Source of the DNA: Ignavibacteria bacterium
GTDB lineage: Bacteria; Bacteroidota; Ignavibacteria; Ignavibacteriales; Melioribacteraceae
NCBI GenBank assembly: GCA_012719345.1
Contig: JAAYAN010000079.1
Coordinates: forward strand, 1-64,000
DNA: 64,000 nucleotides
Direction: 5' to 3'
The notes under the pieces were generated by a model. It had not been told where the DNA came from. It did no database searches and saw nothing but the letters and a program-made list of their open reading frames with translations. This document shows, piece after piece, positions 52,017 through 61,350 of this stretch. Every line of letters starts with the position of its first letter. The stretch's first letter is position 1. Position numbers and translations under genes: made by a program.

Positions 52017-54251
52017 TTATTTTGCAACATTAAATGTAACAGTAAACAATGAACCCGATCCTTTTTCACTTTGTGCTGTAATCTGGGCTTTATTTAGATC
52101 GCAATAATTTTTTACAAGCGTAAGTCCAAGTCCGTTTCCTTCGTATTTCCTTTCGTAAACTTGCTCTTCTTGGGCAAACGGTTCAAAAAGTTCTGGTAAA
52201 AATTCTTTCGAAATTCCTATTCCTGTATCTTTTATTTCGACGCGCACTTTTTTTGTTTTTTCTGTGTTATAAACCCTGATTGATATTTCGCCGTCTTCTG
52301 TGTATTTCATTGCATTATCCAAAATGTGGCTGAATATCTGGAAAACCGAATAACCATCGGCATAAACGTTGCAATTTTCACTTTCATTTTGCACCGTTAT
52401 GCTGAGTTTTTTTTCTTTAGCAAATTTGAAGTACTCAATATACAACGGTTCAATAATGTGCGAGTAAAGATTAAACTCGTTAAAATTCGGCTGAAAAGAT
52501 CCGGTTTGAATTTGAGTCATGTCCAGAAATAGATTTATGGTGCGCAGAATTCTTTTTCCTGCGCGGTCAATTATTTTAAAAGAATCTTGAAGATCGAAAT
52601 CGGAATCCAGATCGATAGAATCGCGCAATAAATTTGTAAAGCTTAAAATTGTGTTAATGGGGGTGCGTATCTGGTGCGACATTTGCGATAAAAACTCGGG
52701 TTTAAGTACACCGGGTTTTTCAATACCGCTTTTAAATTGAAGCAAGGCTTTTTTCTGCTCGGTTATATCTTCTGCAAAACCTTCAAAAATATTTTGTTCG
52801 TTTTCGTCGGTTACTTTTTTAAGATACAATTTAAGGAAAATTTCACTTTTGTCTTTTCTTTTAGTTCTGATTTCGTAACCGTTAAGTTCTTTGGATTTCT
52901 GCATATCTCTTAGAATCTGTTCTTTTGCTCTTGTCCAAATATTGCTTTTTTCCTCTGAGCTGCTGGAAACAAGCTCTTCAAGGCTGGTAAATCCTAGCAT
53001 CGAAACAAACGAAGGATTTGCAATTTTTAAATTTAGATCAATATCAGTTTTAAAAATCCCAATCGTAGAATTTTCGTATACACTGCGGTATTTTTCTTCA
53101 CTTTTGCGGATTGACTGTTCCGATAATTTTCTACGGTGAATTGTTTTTAGTAAAAGAATTATTATAGTCATTAAAAGCGCGATTATTGTTGTAACCTGAA
53201 TTGCCAGCGAGCTGTTATCGCGGAAAAATGAATAAGGTCTGTTGATAATTTCGCTTCCTTCCGGCAAGGAAGAGAGATTTATTTTGTATTTCTGCAGCAT
53301 ATTAAAATCGAACATAAATTTATTCGGACTTTCCATTTCCACAGGAATTTTTGAAGCAGGAATTCCGCTTAAAATTTTATAAGCCATATCCGCAGCTTTT
53401 TCGCCCTGAATATAACCGCTGGTAAGTTTTCCGCCAACTATTCCCAATCCCAAATTAAAATCCCAAGTGCCGTAAACCGGTACTTTAGAACTTTGAGAAA
53501 TGCGTTTCATAATTTCGAGGTACGAAAAAGAGACATTATTGCTGTCGCGAATAAATATTGTATATAAAATTGCTGAATTTTGCCGAACAGCTTTAATGTT
53601 TTTTAAAAGCTCATTAATCCCTATTTTTGAATAAACTTTGAAATTCAGTTTATTCTTGTAATCCGGAATTATTTTTTCAATGTTATTTCTTACAGTAATA
53701 CCGGTTTCGGTATTTTCAACAATAACAAACAGGTTTTTGGTTTCGGGATGAAGTTTTAAAATAAGATCAATGTTTTCTTTTATCGAAACAGCTTCGTTAA
53801 CACCGGTAATGTTGGTTTTATCTTTTAAAAAATCAGGTTCTAAAAAATTTTTTCCGCAAAAAACCAAAGGAATATCTTTAAACAATTCATCACGATGCGA
53901 AAGAACAAGCTCTAACGCGTTGTCGTCGGAAGTGATTATAATATCGGGTTTTCTGTCTTTATATTTGTAATCGAGCTGCGAATACAAAAGGTCGAAGTAT
54001 TCCTGGCTGTAAAACCGTTTTGTATCCATATATTCGTAATTAATTATATAATTTTCGCGATATTTTTTAAATCTTTCTTCAATTGCCTGCGAAATATCAT
54101 CTGTCCATTTATAACCCTGATGGTAGGAGTGAATTACTAGAATTGATTTTTTATTAAAAGAAGATTTCTTTTCCGCAAAAATTGAAGAGGAAAAAACGAC
54201 CAGCAAAATTATAAAAAACAATGCAAATTGTTGATTTTTTTCCCTTTTCAT
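52017..54251 (-). CDS. Membrane sensor histidine kinase with ABC-type substrate-binding input domain
   Basis: A 744-residue kinase. The signal peptide is followed by a periplasmic-binding-protein-like domain of the ABC_sub_bind type (about 38-335; ILVIHSYHQGYKWTDDI, IIITSDDNALELV, PVYGTWDFNLGLGIVGG). One membrane helix (about 352-374) leads to a PAS domain (about 387-500). The HisKA domain has SHQIRTP, then the HATPase with DNAMKY, IKDTGIGIS and GNGLGLTLV. The phosphorylatable His is present, but the next residue is Gln where Glu is usual. The ATG at 54251 is preferred to an in-frame TTG three codons upstream. No response regulator is adjacent; it is divergent from the agmatinase gene. Confidence 0.9.
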   Translation of the reverse strand: MKREKNQQFALFFIILLVVFSSSIFAEKKSSFNKKSILVIHSYHQGYKWTDDISQAIEERFKKYRENYIINYEYMDTKRFYSQEYFDLLYSQLDYKYKDRKPDIIITSDDNALELVLSHRDELFKDIPLVFCGKNFLEPDFLKDKTNITGVNEAVSIKENIDLILKLHPETKNLFVIVENTETGITVRNNIEKIIPDYKNKLNFKVYSKIGINELLKNIKAVRQNSAILYTIFIRDSNNVSFSYLEIMKRISQSSKVPVYGTWDFNLGLGIVGGKLTSGYIQGEKAADMAYKILSGIPASKIPVEMESPNKFMFDFNMLQKYKINLSSLPEGSEIINRPYSFFRDNSSLAIQVTTIIALLMTIIILLLKTIHRRKLSEQSIRKSEEKYRSVYENSTIGIFKTDIDLNLKIANPSFVSMLGFTSLEELVSSSSEEKSNIWTRAKEQILRDMQKSKELNGYEIRTKRKDKSEIFLKLYLKKVTDENEQNIFEGFAEDITEQKKALLQFKSGIEKPGVLKPEFLSQMSHQIRTPINTILSFTNLLRDSIDLDSDFDLQDSFKIIDRAGKRILRTINLFLDMTQIQTGSFQPNFNEFNLYSHIIEPLYIEYFKFAKEKKLSITVQNESENCNVYADGYSVFQIFSHILDNAMKYTEDGEISIRVYNTEKTKKVRVEIKDTGIGISKEFLPELFEPFAQEEQVYERKYEGNGLGLTLVKNYCDLNKAQITAQSEKGSGSLFTVTFNVAK

Positions 54252-54402
54252 AAACACCAATTATGTTCAAAGTATTTAATTACGAATGTAGTAAAAAAAA
54301 ATATGTAAATCACCGATGCAAATCAAATTTTATCAGCTTTTGTAGAAAAATATGAAAAAAATATGTTAACTTTAAACATTGTTTTAAGAAAATGAGATTT
54401 TT

Positions 54403-55491
54403 ATGGAGAATAAATTTAATCCTAATGCAATAGGAATTATTAACGGAAACTATTTTGCACTTCCGTATTCAGCCGAAGAATCGGAACTTGTTTTGTTGCC
54501 GGTGCCTTGGGATGCTACAACATCTTATACCGATGGAACCTCGCTGGGACCTCAGGCAATTTTAGATGCATCCGCACAAGTGGATTTATTTGATTATCAC
54601 GTGGAAAAAGCCTGGGAAAATAAAATAGGAACAATTCAACAAAGCACCTTTGTTGCTGAGTTAAACTATCGGGCCCGGAAGAAAGCTAAAGAGGTTATCA
54701 ATCTTTTATCGCAAGGTGCTGCCCCGGAAACCGAGAACATTAAAAATTTAACTGATGAAGTAAATTCAGCTTCGGAAGAGATTAATAAATTTGTTTACGA
54801 AGAAACTAAAAAATTAATTTTGCAAGGGAAAACCGTAGGCATAATTGGCGGCGAACACAGCGTACCGCTGGGGTTTATAAAAGCTTTGGGTGAAAAGCAT
54901 CCGGAGTTCGGTATTTTGCAGATTGATGCTCATGCCGACTTAAGAAATTCTTACGAAGGATTTGAATTTTCGCACGCATCTATTATGTATAACGCATTGA
55001 AAATTGAAAATGTTGTCAGGCTTGTTCAGGTTGGCATCCGCGATATTTGCGAAGAAGAATATAATCTTGCGGCAGAATCGGAAAGGATTGTTTTGTTTGA
55101 TGATTACCGCTTAAAAGCCGACGAGTTTGAAGGGAAAAAGTGGAAGGACGAATGTAAAAAAATTATTGAAACGCTCCCTTCCGAAGTATATATAAGCTTT
55201 GATATCGACGGATTGAGTCCGGAGCTTTGCCCAAATACTGGAACACCTGTTCCCGGGGGACTTTCATATCATCAGGTTATTTACCTTATTGCTGCAATTG
55301 TAAAATCGGGCAGAAAAATTATAGGATTTGATTTATGCGAAGTTGCTCCCGGAAAAGAAAGCGAATGGGATGCAAATGTTGGTGCGCGTATTTTATACAA
55401 ACTGGTTCAGCTTTGCATACAATCCAATAATATAAATAAATTACAGATACACTTACCCATTGCCAGCTTAGAGCCGCCGAAGCGGAATTGA
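54403..55491 (+). CDS. speB: Agmatinase-family ureohydrolase
   Basis: A 362-residue manganese ureohydrolase. Metal-binding motifs are intact: GGEHSVPLG, DAHADLR and SFDIDGLSPELCPNTGTPVPGG. The N-terminal PWDATTSYTDGTSLGPQ is typical of agmatinases and related enzymes. Compared with short agmatinases (about 300 residues) it has an inserted helical region around residues 95-130. It would release urea from agmatine to give putrescine, though arginase or formiminoglutamase activity is not excluded. The ATG has GGAG-like AT-rich context only. It is divergent from the sensor kinase and stands alone. Confidence 0.88.
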   Translation: MENKFNPNAIGIINGNYFALPYSAEESELVLLPVPWDATTSYTDGTSLGPQAILDASAQVDLFDYHVEKAWENKIGTIQQSTFVAELNYRARKKAKEVINLLSQGAAPETENIKNLTDEVNSASEEINKFVYEETKKLILQGKTVGIIGGEHSVPLGFIKALGEKHPEFGILQIDAHADLRNSYEGFEFSHASIMYNALKIENVVRLVQVGIRDICEEEYNLAAESERIVLFDDYRLKADEFEGKKWKDECKKIIETLPSEVYISFDIDGLSPELCPNTGTPVPGGLSYHQVIYLIAAIVKSGRKIIGFDLCEVAPGKESEWDANVGARILYKLVQLCIQSNNINKLQIHLPIASLEPPKRN

Positions 55492-56038
55492 CTTAAATTG
55501 TATTATTTAATCTGCAGTTTTTGATTCGGGCAGTTAAAAGATAAAGAAATTTTAATATGAGGGTGATACTGTTTGTTTTTATTTCACTTCTGTTTTTTTA
55601 TAACCTGTAAAAATAAACCAACGATTTTAATATGAAAAGTAACAGATCATTTTAGTGTAAACTATGATACTTACAAATGAAAAATTATAGACAGTTATAA
55701 TTGTGATTTTTTTATGAGATATTTACAATTACTATTAATCCTATTACTTCTTGTGAAAATTCAATTGAAAATGATAATAAAAAGATCGGAGCAGATGCCG
55801 GTGAAAATCAAACCACGAATGTTGGAAGTAATGTTGTGATTGATAGCCAAAAGTGTTTTACCGGAAGGGGAAACAATCCATCAGCGTGGTTGAACTCCAA
55901 AGACGAGACTGTAAAATAATTTGTGTAAATGGGAAAATCAGTTAAAGAGAGTTATTAAAACTATCTTCAAAATAATTAGAAAAATTTTCAGCTTGCAATT
56001 AATAATGTTATTTTTGTCTTACATTAAAAGGAGATGTT
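55492..56038. other. Long intergenic region with decayed gene remnants
   Basis: These 547 bases contain no intact gene. They hold two broken lipoprotein-like starts (separate entry, 55557-55919), and then the AT-rich promoter region and AGGAG site of the acyl-activating fusion gene. Nothing else is recognisable. Confidence 0.6.
55557..55919 (+). pseudogene. Remnants of surface lipoprotein gene(s) with PKD-like piece
   Basis: An ATG at 55557 begins a hydrophobic leader (MRVILFVFISLLFF) that hits a stop; shifting one base gives ITCKNKP, the expected lipobox cysteine. A second ATG at 55714 begins MRYLQLLLILLL, again needing a one-base shift to reach ITSCENSIEND. This second frame then reads GADAGENQTTNVGSNVVIDS, which resembles the start of a PKD repeat (ADAGxDQTVxVG), before a stop at 55919. 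Both look like decayed N-termini of lipoprotein genes. The evidence is by eye only. Confidence 0.45.
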
Positions 56039-56041
56039 TTG
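56028..56041 (+). promoter_or_regulatory. Ribosome site deciding the TTG start of the acyl-activating fusion gene
   Basis: AGGAG at about 56028-56033 is followed six bases later by TTG (56039). A closer ATG at 56034 is in another frame that ends after 67 codons, so the TTG is the only start giving the long protein. Confidence 0.6.
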
Positions 56042-58507
56042 TTTTTCTTCGATTTTAATAAAACAGCAATGGTTTCCAAAAACGGGAAAGTCTCTTACGC
56101 CGGATTGTATGAAAATTCGGGAAAATATTCTGAATTATTTAAAGGAATTAAAAACAGTAAAATTGCAATCTATTCCGAGAACAGACCCGAGTGGGTTTAT
56201 GCCTTTTTTGCCGGCTGGAAAAATAGCTGCACTGTAGTGCCGATAGATCATCTTTCCACACCCGAAGAAGTTGCATATATTTTAAATGACAGTAAACCCG
56301 AAGTTATTTTCACATCCGATATAAATTTCCAAAATTTAGCAAAAGCTGCTAAAATTTTAACATACAAACCAGAAATTTTCAATCTCGATAAAATTGATAT
56401 TTCCATGCTTATTTCCGGCAGCAAAGATTTTCCGGAAATTGATGAAGATAAAACTGCTGTAATTATTTACACTTCCGGAACAACCGGAGCGGCAAAAGGT
56501 GTTATGCTTTCTTTCGGAAATTTAATAGCTAACATCAAATCGGTTTCGGAAGATGTGCCGATTTTCAACATAAATGAAAGAGTTTTGGTAATGCTTCCGC
56601 TTCATCACGTTCTTCCGCTTGTGGGAAGTCTGCTTGCACCTTTTTACGTGGGAGCTGAAATTGCGTTTACTCCTTCGCTTAATCCCGAAGATATAATTAC
56701 CACTTTGCAGGCAAACAAGATTACAATAATTATAGGTGTGCCGAGGTTTTATTCACTTATCTGGAAAGGAATTAAGAATAAAATAAATGAAAAAGGGATT
56801 GCCAAATTGCTTTTCAAATTAGCAGGCAAAGTCAATTCGCTCAACTTTTCACGTAAAATATTTGCAAAAGTGCACGAGCGTTTCGGCGGCGAAGTAAAAT
56901 ATCTTGTTTGCGGCGGAGCGGCTCTCGATTCCGAAACTGAACACGGGCTAACAACTGTCGGTCTCGAAGTTCTTGTAGGTTACGGAATGACGGAATGCGC
57001 TCCGATGATAACGTTTCCACGTCCTGGTAAAGTAAGAGCCGGAGCTTCGGGACAAAAAATGAACTGCAACGAAATAAGTATAATAGACGGAGAAGTTGTT
57101 ACAAAAGGCTACAATGTTATGCAGGGATATTACGGCAAACCTGAAGAAACAGCTCAAGTTATTAAAGACGGATGGCTTTATACAGGAGATTTAGGATATC
57201 TTGACGATGAAGGTTATCTTTTTATAACCGGCAGGAAAAAAGAAATAATAGTTCTTTCGAACGGAAAAAAAGTAAATCCTTACGAAATTGAGGAAAAAAT
57301 ACAGGCTGAAGATCCTGTGATAAAAGAGATAGGAGTTTATGCTGAAAATGATACTCTGAATGCTCTTGTTTGCCCCGATACAGATTTATTGAAAAGCAGG
57401 AACATTGTTGATATAGAAAACTATTTAAGATGGGAAATAATTGAAAAATATAACCGAAAATCGTCCTCCTATAAAAATATTAAATCCGTTTCGGTATATG
57501 ATGAAGAACTGCCAAAAACCAGACTCGGAAAAATAAAGCGTTATAAATTGAGCGAACTGGCGGTTAAGAAAGTTAGAACTGTAACTGAACCTGAACCCGA
57601 ATTTGAAGAGTACGGTATTATCAAAAATTATCTCGAGCAGAATAAAGAAATGAAAATTAAACCGTCATTCAGTCTCGAATATGATCTTGCTCTCGATTCA
57701 CTGGATAAAATAAGTCTTATTGTGTTTTTAGGAAATACATTCGGGGTAGAATTAGAAAATGAAGATCTCAAAAAATTTAAAGCCGTTTCGGATCTTGCCG
57801 AATTTATTCACGAAAAAAAAATAAAAACAGACATAGAATCAATAAACTGGGGTGAAATTCTTAAAAGCCGGCTCGATCTTAAACTTCCCAAAAGCTGGGC
57901 TACGCATTCGCTTATAAGATTAATATCAAAAATTATACTTAAAGCATATTTCCGAATAAATGCCGAAGGACAGGATAAAATTCCAAACGGAGCCTGCATA
58001 ATTGCGCCTAATCATCAAAGCTTTTTTGACGGAATGTTTGTTACTGTATTTCTTAAAAATATGCAGGCAAAATCAACTTATTTTTACGCAAAAGAAAAAC
58101 ATTTGCGCCGAAAATGGCTTAAATTTATTGCCGACCGCCATAATGTTATTGTTATGGATTTGAATAAAGATTTAAAACAATCGCTGCAAAAAATGGCAGA
58201 AGTGCTTAAGCGCGGAAAAAAAATAATGATATTTCCCGAAGGAACCCGCACCGAAAGCGGAAATCTCGGAAAATTTAAACGGGCATTTGCAATTTTGAGC
58301 CGCGAGCTTAATGTTCCGGTTGTGCCGGTTTCAATAAAAGGAGCATTCGAGGCAATGCCTAAAGGAAAAAAAATTCCTTACCCGTTCAGAAAAATTTCGG
58401 TTAAATTTTTAGATCCGGTTTATCCCGAAAATTATTCTTACGAAACGCTTAAAGATATTGTGGAAACAAAAATTGCAGACAGTCTTGGGCAAAAAGCAGG
58501 TAATTAA
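56039..58507 (+). CDS. Acyl-CoA/acyl-ACP synthetase - ACP - PlsC acyltransferase fusion
   Basis: An 822-residue three-domain protein. Residues 1-510 are an ANL adenylating enzyme (YTSGTTGAAKG, YGMTECAP, YTGDLGYLDDEGYL, catalytic Lys region TRLGKIKRYK). Residues about 520-590 look like an acyl carrier domain, with S554 in LALDSLDKI as the phosphopantetheine site. Residues about 640-800 are a PlsC-type acyltransferase with H659 in NHQSFFDG and FPEGTRTESGNLGKFKRA. It could activate a fatty acid, load its own carrier and acylate a lysophospholipid, like E. coli Aas but with the domains in reverse order and with a built-in ACP. The start is TTG. A PAP2 gene follows after 12 bases. Confidence 0.9.
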   Translation: MFFFDFNKTAMVSKNGKVSYAGLYENSGKYSELFKGIKNSKIAIYSENRPEWVYAFFAGWKNSCTVVPIDHLSTPEEVAYILNDSKPEVIFTSDINFQNLAKAAKILTYKPEIFNLDKIDISMLISGSKDFPEIDEDKTAVIIYTSGTTGAAKGVMLSFGNLIANIKSVSEDVPIFNINERVLVMLPLHHVLPLVGSLLAPFYVGAEIAFTPSLNPEDIITTLQANKITIIIGVPRFYSLIWKGIKNKINEKGIAKLLFKLAGKVNSLNFSRKIFAKVHERFGGEVKYLVCGGAALDSETEHGLTTVGLEVLVGYGMTECAPMITFPRPGKVRAGASGQKMNCNEISIIDGEVVTKGYNVMQGYYGKPEETAQVIKDGWLYTGDLGYLDDEGYLFITGRKKEIIVLSNGKKVNPYEIEEKIQAEDPVIKEIGVYAENDTLNALVCPDTDLLKSRNIVDIENYLRWEIIEKYNRKSSSYKNIKSVSVYDEELPKTRLGKIKRYKLSELAVKKVRTVTEPEPEFEEYGIIKNYLEQNKEMKIKPSFSLEYDLALDSLDKISLIVFLGNTFGVELENEDLKKFKAVSDLAEFIHEKKIKTDIESINWGEILKSRLDLKLPKSWATHSLIRLISKIILKAYFRINAEGQDKIPNGACIIAPNHQSFFDGMFVTVFLKNMQAKSTYFYAKEKHLRRKWLKFIADRHNVIVMDLNKDLKQSLQKMAEVLKRGKKIMIFPEGTRTESGNLGKFKRAFAILSRELNVPVVPVSIKGAFEAMPKGKKIPYPFRKISVKFLDPVYPENYSYETLKDIVETKIADSLGQKAGN

Positions 58508-58519
58508 TTCAGGGATAAA

Positions 58520-59500
58520 ATGTTTCAAACAGAGTTAAATCATTTCTTACAGCAATTTCATTCGCCGTTTATGGACGATTTTATGAGTCTTGTTTCGGTG
58601 ATGGGATATAATTATTTTTTAATGACAGTTGCCGTTTCTGTAATTATAGGATACGATTTGCGCAAAGGTTTTGCCCTTATGCATTTAATTCTATTTACGG
58701 GATTGATAAGCGAAATTCTCAAAATTATTATCGCATATCCGCGCCCGGTTGATGTGGATTCCTCGTTAATAAAAATTGGTATAGAAAATAAACAAGGGTC
58801 TTATGGATTCAACAAAATGGGTGCAAAAGGGTTTTTTGAATCTCTTTCACCCGAAGTTGTAAGCTTTTTCAGAAACCTTTCCGGTTACGGACACGGAATT
58901 CCAAGCGGACATGTTGCAGTAACAACAACAATCTGGGGCGGTTTTTCAATTTTTTCGAAAAAAAAAGTTTTTTACTATCTATCCGCATTTATGATTGTTC
59001 TGATGGCTGTTTCGCGGATGTATTTAGGAAGACATTTTCTTGCGGATGTTACGGCTGGCTTTGCGCTTGGTCTTTTTATTTCTGCCGGTTTTTACTATTT
59101 CACCTACCAAAACGGAAATTTCGAAAAACTGCTTCCCCGCAAAACTAAAGTTAAGTTAAGCATACGGACAGTATTAGAATATATTTATTTTTTTATTCTT
59201 CCTTTAGCAACAATATTTGTCCCTTATGCAGGAATTCCTTTGGCTGCAAGTATTATTGCCGTTAACTTTGCTTATATTTTTTCAGCGCGGCAAGGAATCC
59301 GGGAATTTTCAGGGAAAATACTAAACGGAGCTTTAAGAATTCTGCTTGCGTTCGGATTTTACTATTTAATTAAATTAATATTGAATTTTTTATTTCCGTG
59401 GAATGAAGCGATATTTTTGTTTCTGAAATCTTTTTTACCGGTATTTTCAATGATTATTCTGACCGTAAAAATGAGCGGAAAGTATAGAATATTAAGCTGA
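58520..59500 (+). CDS. PAP2-family lipid phosphatase
   Basis: A 326-residue membrane protein. The three phosphatase motifs are present: KIIIAYPRP (KxxxxxxRP), GIPSGH (PSGH), and SRMYLGRHFLADV (SRxxxxxHxxxD). The N-terminal half (residues 1-200) is the PAP2 core with six helices; the C-terminal 120 residues add four more membrane segments of unknown role. It probably dephosphorylates phosphatidate, undecaprenyl diphosphate or a similar lipid phosphate on the outer face of the inner membrane. It starts 12 bases after the acyltransferase fusion gene, so both likely serve lipid turnover in one operon. Confidence 0.9.
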   Translation: MFQTELNHFLQQFHSPFMDDFMSLVSVMGYNYFLMTVAVSVIIGYDLRKGFALMHLILFTGLISEILKIIIAYPRPVDVDSSLIKIGIENKQGSYGFNKMGAKGFFESLSPEVVSFFRNLSGYGHGIPSGHVAVTTTIWGGFSIFSKKKVFYYLSAFMIVLMAVSRMYLGRHFLADVTAGFALGLFISAGFYYFTYQNGNFEKLLPRKTKVKLSIRTVLEYIYFFILPLATIFVPYAGIPLAASIIAVNFAYIFSARQGIREFSGKILNGALRILLAFGFYYLIKLILNFLFPWNEAIFLFLKSFLPVFSMIILTVKMSGKYRILS

Positions 59501-59607
59501 TGCTTTTAAATAATAAATTTTTCTGATGAATGTTTTTGTAGCTGACTTTAACTGACTGCAGAAACTATTTTTCTTATCCCGATAAACATTTTAATTTTAG
59601 GAATAAA

Positions 59608-60300
59608 ATGAAAATAAGAATATCTGTTTTATTAGTAATTACCGGATTTTTAGCTTCCGGATGCGACAAAAATGAAGGACCTGTTTTGTATGAAGATTCA
59701 AATTCAGCAATTTCTGGATTAGTTGTTGATGAAGACGGTCGTCCCATTGAAGATGCCGGAATACATTATATGCCGCAATTGATTAAAGAAACAAAATCAT
59801 TAAGTAAGCCGAATCCTTCGACTGCAATTATGTTTACAATTCCATCCGGTTCAGGCATTGTAAGTTTATATATTTTACGATATGGTTCTCGTGATACTGT
59901 TGCAATCCTATTAAAAAATCAATTTCTTGAAGGAGGAACTCACATTAATAGGTTCGATTGTAATTGGACTAATGGTATTTATTATTACGTTTTAGAAATA
60001 AATGGGAAAGCCTCTGAACATAAAATGTTTATGATATATTTAGACAAATCTGAGCTTGAAACAACTGAACCCTTATCAGCTACAGATAGATACGGCAACT
60101 TTTCACTTCCAATTAAACTTTTAGGAATCGGTGAAAAGTTTACCCGTACAGATGAAGTCGGGGAGATTATTAGCACAGAAATTATTTCCCCCGAATTTGA
60201 AGTGATTGCAACTAAAGAAGGATACTACCCGTCTTCGGAAACTGTAAATATTGCCGAAAGAGGAAAAACTTTTAAGCGGATTGTACTCAAGAAAAAGTAA
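59608..60300 (+). CDS. Lipoprotein with carboxypeptidase-regulatory-like and T9SS/FlgD-Ig-like parts
   Basis: A 230-residue lipoprotein with lipobox FLASGC (Cys at about 19). ISGLVVDEDGRPIEDAGIHY opens a CarboxypepD_reg-like beta domain. It is then interrupted by KPNPSTAIMFTIPSGSGIVSLY-like sequence through GIYYYVLEING (about 65-140), which follows the pattern of a FlgD-Ig/T9SS C-terminal domain. The regulatory-like domain resumes with DRYGNFSLPI and FEVIATKEGYYPSSE. It stands two bases before the AraC-type gene, so they are probably co-transcribed. Function is unknown; outer-membrane or periplasmic attachment is likely. Confidence 0.7.
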   Translation: MKIRISVLLVITGFLASGCDKNEGPVLYEDSNSAISGLVVDEDGRPIEDAGIHYMPQLIKETKSLSKPNPSTAIMFTIPSGSGIVSLYILRYGSRDTVAILLKNQFLEGGTHINRFDCNWTNGIYYYVLEINGKASEHKMFMIYLDKSELETTEPLSATDRYGNFSLPIKLLGIGEKFTRTDEVGEIISTEIISPEFEVIATKEGYYPSSETVNIAERGKTFKRIVLKKK

Positions 60301-60302
60301 TT

Positions 60303-61262
60303 ATGAACCCGACAAAAGAAGATTACATATCGCGAATTAATAAAGTTATCGACTATATTGATAAAAATTTGGCGGAAGAACTTTCGCTTGAAAAGTTAGC
60401 TGAAATAGCAAACTTTTCCCCGTTTCATTTTCACAGGATTTTCAGCGCTATTATCGGCGAGCCTCTAAATACTTTTATTCAAAGACTCCGTCTCGAAAAA
60501 GCTGCCTGTCAGCTGATTGTTCTTCCGCAAAAAACAATTACCGAAATAGCACTCGATTGCGGGTTTTCGGGCTCGTCAGTATTTTCAAGAAAGTTTAAAT
60601 CTTATTTTCGTTTAAGTCCCGCAGAGTACCGGAAAAGTAAAAGCAATATTGGTAAAACAGATAGCAAGAATTGTAAAACGGAAAGCAAGAACAGGAAAGA
60701 ATGGGAAATCACATCCTCATATTTTGGTGCTACACAATTTAACCAAATATGGAGGATTAAAATGCAAAACAATCAATTGGCAGAAGTAGAAGTAAGAGAA
60801 CAAAAAGAAATGACGGTGGCATATATCCGTTATATCGGTCCTTACAAAGGTAACCCGGCTCTTTTCGAAAGACTTTTTACAAAACTTATGAACTGGGCTG
60901 GTCCGCGCGGACTTATCAATTTCCCGGAAACAAAAGTTCTTGCAGTTTATCACGATGACCCTGAAATGACTGATGAAACAAAACTCCGTTTGAGCGTTTG
61001 CTTAACAGTGCCGGAAAATACAGAAGTGAGCGGAGAAGTTGGGAAAATGAAAATTCCCGGCGGTAAATATGCTATCGGGAAATTTGAATTGGCAAGCAAC
61101 GAATATCCTGAAGCCTGGGACTCTATGTTCGGGGGATGGCTTCCGCAAAGCGGTTACCAGCCGGCAGACGGTCCCTGCTTTGAAAGCTACCTGAACGACC
61201 CGAAAACTCATCCGCAGGGAAAATGTATTGTTGAAATTTGTATTCCGGTAAAACCGTTGTGA
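60303..61262 (+). CDS. AraC-family regulator with GyrI-like effector-binding domain
   Basis: A 319-residue transcription factor of the Rob/SoxS-GyrI type. Residues 1-115 hold two AraC helix-turn-helix motifs (LSLEKLAEIANFSPFHFHRIF and ITEIALDCGFSGSSVFSRKFK). A Lys/Ser-rich linker follows (about 116-150). Residues about 155-319 are a GyrI-like domain (AEVEVREQKEMTVAYIRYIGPY, ending ECKIVEIC-like IVEICIPVKPL). It should sense small amphipathic or cationic compounds and regulate efflux or stress genes. It overlaps almost directly with the lipoprotein gene upstream (two bases). The stop codon itself is the first bases of a 68-bp palindromic repeat. Confidence 0.92.
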   Translation: MNPTKEDYISRINKVIDYIDKNLAEELSLEKLAEIANFSPFHFHRIFSAIIGEPLNTFIQRLRLEKAACQLIVLPQKTITEIALDCGFSGSSVFSRKFKSYFRLSPAEYRKSKSNIGKTDSKNCKTESKNRKEWEITSSYFGATQFNQIWRIKMQNNQLAEVEVREQKEMTVAYIRYIGPYKGNPALFERLFTKLMNWAGPRGLINFPETKVLAVYHDDPEMTDETKLRLSVCLTVPENTEVSGEVGKMKIPGGKYAIGKFELASNEYPEAWDSMFGGWLPQSGYQPADGPCFESYLNDPKTHPQGKCIVEICIPVKPL

Positions 61263-61327
61263 TCTGGAGATCAGGATTAAGGTAAGAGATTAAGATTTTT
61301 ATCTTAATCTTAAAACCTGATCTTGAT
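61260..61327. repeat. 68-bp imperfect palindromic repeat, copy 1
   Basis: Begins TGATCTGGAGATCAGG at the AraC stop codon and ends CCTGATCTTGAT. Its arms (GATCAGG..AAGAT / ATCTTAA..CCTGATC) can pair into a long hairpin around TTTT. It is identical to 61808-61875 except for two bases. Confidence 0.9.
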
Positions 61328-61350
61328 TTCAATAATATTGAGAGAACAAA

